The notes under the pieces are model-generated. The model did not search any database, had not been told where the DNA came from, and worked only from the letters and a program-made list of their open reading frames with translations. Shown here in pieces: positions 31,172 to 34,860 of a stretch of DNA of 34,860 nt. The translations under genes and the position numbers were made by a program. Position 1 is the stretch's first letter, and every line of letters begins with the position of its first letter. The stretch is from Acanthaster planci (taxonomy: Eukaryota; Echinodermata; Asteroidea; Valvatida; Acanthasteridae): NCBI RefSeq assembly GCF_001949145.1, contig NW_019091454.1, forward strand, positions 869,116 to 903,975, in the 5' to 3' direction.

Positions 31172-31627
31172 TTAAGAGAACTTGTCGCAGTTGATGGTGA
31201 TGAATCCCATCTGTTCAGCAGCTTTCCGACCAATGAGAGGTGTGAGGTCCTCGTCCACAATCATGAACTTGACTTTGTACTTTTTCTGTGTCGCTGGGTT
31301 ACTAAGCTTGACAGTGCTTCTGCCAACAGCACTCGTACAGGACTTGTTCCAAATTTTGAGCTCGATTTTGGCCAGACGGATATCAGTGACATATTTCTTA
31401 GGAATCAAGTTGATAGTTGCATCAAAGTCTATTTTAAACCGCACTGGCTCATCTTTGATTTCCATGGTGCAGTACACTGGCTTGTTATCTCCTGTCACTG
31501 AGTTAATTTCCGCTGTGACACAGCTCACACTCTCTGCTGACAAAGAAGTGTAGCCGTCTTCTTCAACTGCATGAACACGGTGATTCTTGCACACTCTGGA
31601 TTTCTTGAAGTGGTTTTTACACCGCAA
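31172..31627 (-). pseudogene. Ty3/gypsy protease and second zinc-knuckle remnant
   Basis: A 151-residue minus-strand frame starts in the remains of a second zinc knuckle and continues through a retropepsin-like domain. The active-site box at 31418-31429 reads DFDA: the catalytic Asp is present, but the following Thr/Ser and Gly are replaced by Phe and Asp. The C-terminal half keeps the family's LIGRKAAEQMGFI block. Frame breaks separate it from gag (near 31630) and from RT (stop near 31171). Confidence 0.82.
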
Positions 31628-31630
31628 GTA

Positions 31631-32428
31631 TCACAGGTACGGCCCCCAGGCTGGACAAAGCTCTTTCTTCATAGCGTGGTTTGCATAACAGAACTTGCAA
31701 CATCTAGTGGATGGTTTCCCACTTTCAATGACTGGAGCTTTGCGAGGGGGGCGTTGCTTTGACTTTTGTGGCTTTTTGTCAGATTTCTTCGGTTTCACTT
31801 TGTGTACAGTTTCTTCTGTCTTCATGGCGTTCATCTGCAAGGTTGCCACCTCAACTGCTTTGCAGACGTCAATTGCCTTGGTCAAAGTGAGATCATAAGG
31901 TGCCATCATCTTCTCTCTCATTTTATCATCACGTATGCCCATCAATAGGCGGTCCATCAGGAGTTTGTCCTTCATACATTCACAGAGGCCACATGTTTTG
32001 CTCATGTTGCAGAGTGTAGAAATGTATTGCTCAATGGGCTCACCTTCCTCTTGATTAGGATGGTTTAACTTGAATCATTCTAAAAATTTCTGATATTGGC
32101 CCAGAAAATGTGAGTCAAATTTCTCGAGAATCTTTGACCATTTCTGATTGTCCAGAGGATCATCAAATTTCATGCTGTTGTATACGCATACACCTTCCAT
32201 GCCAATGCTATGGAGCAACAGTGCAGTCTGGTAAGCCTTGGTCTGGCTTGACAGGTTTGTGAGACAGTAGTTGTCCAACATTTGACGCCACATCTTCCAC
32301 CCTTCGGCTGCATCCTTAGCTCTTGCATTAAATTGTGACGGTGGATTGATGCATGGCTGTTTGTACTGCTCCACATTGTTGGACCTGGAAGCAGCTTGAG
32401 CCACCGTGGCTCCGGGAGTATTTGGCAT
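31631..32428 (-). pseudogene. Ty3/gypsy gag, broken
   Basis: The first Met is at 32428-32426 (MPNTPGATVAQ). The N-terminal part has the Trp-rich gag signature WKMWRQMLDNY and ALLLHSIGM, and reads to a TGA near 32073-32075. The frame then continues without a Met as LNHPNQEEGEPIEQY into 32005-31631. That part ends in a Lys/Pro-rich nucleic-acid-binding stretch and a zinc knuckle of the C-x2-C-x3-H-x6-C type followed by PAWG. In an intact element this would be the structural protein of the virus-like particle. Sequence upstream (32430-32700) may hold leader or LTR, but with no second LTR for comparison I cannot define it. Confidence 0.85.
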
Positions 32429-34204
32429 TTTGACTGCAGATTTCAGTTTATGGTGTAGCCAACAGTACTCACAGTAGATGTATCAGCAAAACAGTTGTAC
32501 CGTCCTTTCGTCAATGTGTTTATGAGAGAGAGATGGAAATTATTATAGCGGACTTGGCAGAAGTCGCATAAAAGTGATATAGCCACACTTATGTATGTCC
32601 ATGTGTAAAGTACATGTAACACAATACAGTGAAATCAGTCACATGCTTGACAGAAAACAGTCAAATATTGTGCCATTTAGGCCAGAAATGTTGTCAACGG
32701 CAGAAAAACATTAGTTACAGAAGCTTCCATTAGTGTTCATGATGCTATACCCCGCTGCCACCGTGTTTCAAGCACGGGTATGACAAAAATAATGACACAA
32801 GTTTAACAAGTATTCATTCAAGTTCATAGCCCCATTAATGTGGCCCATGGTACGCTGTGCTCAATACAGCCACATGCCCATATACCAAATTTTTGTTGAC
32901 CTTTTCAAGCGCTTCCAACTGAAAGCATTTTCATGATTGGAGGTGCTCGATGTACGCCATACCCTCTCGGCTTCTAATTCAATCTTTTACTACGTAATCT
33001 TTCTCCTACTTTTTGAGAAATTTGCAGCTAATTTTTGAACTTCATACGGTCATGCATATTGACATTGACAGCTCAAATCATCATGGCGTCAAGTTTGTGA
33101 CCCCTGAACCGTGACCTCACATTATGCAAATACAGCACCAGGAGTTGAGATGTGATGGCTAGTTCCTGTTTACCCAGGCCTAAACTGACAGTCATGGCAG
33201 TGAGCAGTTTAGGCTTAGGTAGGAGTGCCTATTCTTGTATTTTGTATCTCGTATTTCGTATATTTTGTTGTTCTTTTCTGCCCTTTTTTTTTTCTGTGCA
33301 TTATCTATAGGTTTAGGTGTGACCTACCATAGTGTGTTGTGTATGGCCATTGAGCAGGGCTGGGCAGCCCTTTGTTCTCTATGTGGTGCGTGCGCTCGAA
33401 TAAGAACGGCCCAACGCTATATGGGTCTGGCGTGGAGCAGGGCTTGGCTGGCTGTCTGCACCTTTGTGGTATGGTTTGCGTTATCTGAAATCTCGATAGA
33501 GGGAGTGGCCTTTCCTGGCGAGTCCATTGGAGCTAATTAACATATAATTTTTTTTTTAAGTCCAAATTCCACGACTACTTATCATATCCTACCCCTGAAC
33601 ATGCTGAAAAGCCTGGTTTAGTCATTTTACAGCCAGGGCCTCCCCTAGCCAGAATAAATGCAAAAAACCCAGACGGCCTTGAGCCAGCCTCCAGGCAATT
33701 CCCATAGGACTGTGTACTAATGGGTCCCTTGTGCACAACCTAATGGGCTGTTTACAAACGGTGCCTGGGGCAGGCAGTGGAATGTTCTTTATCAGTGACA
33801 GCTGTCTGGAACTTGTCAGAGGCCTCTGTCGCCTGTCTTTGAAGTGTTATTTTTGTTGGAGGGGGTGTGTTGTGGTGGTATGGCTTGGCTGGCGCGTGGC
33901 GAGGGGTCCCCCTTCAAATCCGGATAGCCTGGGAAAACGGCCCCCCCCGCGGTACTGTGATGTACTTTTGGTGGGTTTTGGTGGTTTGTAAGATCTGTAG
34001 AGGCTATGGGACAACCTCTGAAGCATTAATATACCTTCAGGACGGACTCAGGGCTCTGCAAACCTGAAAAATGCAATGGACTCAACGAAAGAGTGTGTCC
34101 CCGTAACTGTGTAGGTTTGACCTTGGGAACGAGTCGCAGGGTTTTTTAATTAATTAACGGCTTCGACAGGGAGAGACCCAGTGGAATGAATAGACTGAGA
34201 TTGA

Positions 34205-34400
34205 GTGAGCTATGCCGCAACAATGCCCTGATCACTGATGACCATTACCGGAATTGATCGGGCTGAGCGAGGGGTACCGTAACACTGCTCTTGATCACTG
34301 ATGACTGCTCCATACACCTACTGACCGGGCTGACCGTGTGGGGCCACAACACTACTCTGGGACATCAACTTCATAGCTGTTCACTCAGGCGTGACTTGGA
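34205..34400. repeat. ~63-bp diverged tandem repeat, about three units
   Basis: TGATCACTGATGAC occurs at 34229 and 34292, inside longer similar blocks. These run GCTATGCCGCAACAATGCCC / GGTACCGTAACACTGCTCTT / GGGGCCACAACACTACTCTG, then ATTGATCGGGCTGAGC / TACTGACCGGGCTGACC. The third unit is the least alike. Confidence 0.65.
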
Positions 34401-34668
34401 AGTTACAATGCTTCAGGCTGATGGCCTGTTGTTTTGGGGGGCGGCCCATTCAGAGGCGCCATCTAACTATGTGGGCTCTTCACCGACCACATTTCAGGCT
34501 ACAGAACTGTATCATCGCCATAGTTCTCAAACACCACTCATCAATGCAGTTTCTGGCTACCGGCCAGAGCTATCCAACTGGTGTGTTTCCATCTCAGCTC
34601 TCCGGCGGCTCAGCCCACTTTGACTTATCATGACCTGCATTCTAGACATGCTGCTGACGTCCTGAGTT

Positions 34669-34860
34669 TTAACCACTTGCTGCCGGGTGCTTTTTTTTAA
34701 CCGTTATATGCGCTGCCGGGCGGTTTTTTCATATTTTCGTTTTTCAAAAATCTTCAAAAATTCATATCTTTTTTTCTGAACGCCTAAACCCCATAAAATG
34801 GGTGTCCTGTGGCGAGTCTAGCCCTCACAAGCAACCTCCATTGACCCTTTGGTTTTGCGG
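34669..34860. mobile_element. TTAA-type MITE, copy C, cut by window end
   Basis: It starts TTAACCACTTGCTGCCGGG, matching the left end of copy B with one change. It then has TTTTCGTTTTTCAAAAATC and TTCAAAAATTCAT, the conserved sub-terminal block of copies A and B. A second partial GCTGCCGGGCGG at 34711 suggests a small internal duplication of the end. The right end lies beyond the window. Confidence 0.75.

Larger units (their letters stand above)
28045..34860 (+). other. COG6: COG6 downstream intron (part)
   Basis: It starts with donor GTAAGT. The next conserved COG6 block was not found on the + strand, so this intron appears to run past the window. It contains the retroelement pieces and repeats listed below. 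I see nothing in 28050-29630, 29830-30180 or 32440-34200 apart from short chance frames. Confidence 0.65.

Noticed and set aside
32430-32700. A possible 5' LTR and primer-binding site upstream of the gypsy gag.
   Set aside because: The 3' end of the element is missing, so there is no second LTR to compare, and no clear tRNA-complementary stretch could be fixed.
33235-33540. A 101-residue frame with hydrophobic stretches that could be membrane segments.
   Set aside because: The hydrophobicity comes from T-rich sequence; no family, splice or repeat context supports it.

Overview
The window looks like a piece of a marine invertebrate nuclear genome, probably a deuterostome or other non-vertebrate animal. 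The evidence is spliced genes with GT-AG introns, low coding density, many ACATGTA-type palindromes, an assembly gap, and a dense, decayed transposon load of DIRS, Ty3/gypsy, LINE and TTAA-MITE types. I cannot name the species from the sequence.

The host gene is COG6, a subunit of the conserved oligomeric Golgi tethering complex, on the + strand. Two adjacent coding exons are visible, at 3755-3819 and 27953-28044. They join in phase into one uninterrupted stretch of the COG6 protein. Everything between them is therefore a single intron of about 24.1 kb, and the sequence outside them is the flanking introns. No other COG6 exon was found in the window.

The giant intron holds most of the content. 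From left to right it carries a 92-nt hairpin just after the exon, dispersed fold-back repeats, two GC-richer stretches of unidentified coding-like debris (4.98-7.37 kb and 8.47-9.03 kb) and a diverged ~110-bp satellite (11.1-11.6 kb). Next comes a broken DIRS-type tyrosine-recombinase retrotransposon (12.2-14.95 kb) with a TTAA MITE inserted in its recombinase. After it lies a six-exon gene on the opposite strand (15169-19447) that crosses a 556-N gap, resembles the multicopy invertebrate DUF7869-type family and carries one stop and one frameshift. The intron ends with a 32-bp palindromic minisatellite (19.87-20.07 kb), a second TTAA MITE with perfect termini (21.0-21.5 kb), and the 5' half of an APE-type LINE with a mutated 2A-like motif (24.2-26.3 kb).

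Downstream of the second COG6 exon lie a free 137-bp copy of a retroelement protease segment (29.66-29.80 kb), a 3'-truncated Ty3/gypsy element on the minus strand (30.19-32.43 kb), a ~63-bp tandem repeat (34.2-34.4 kb) and a third MITE cut by the window end. All recognised mobile elements are broken. The COG6 exons are the only sequences that look intact and under constraint.
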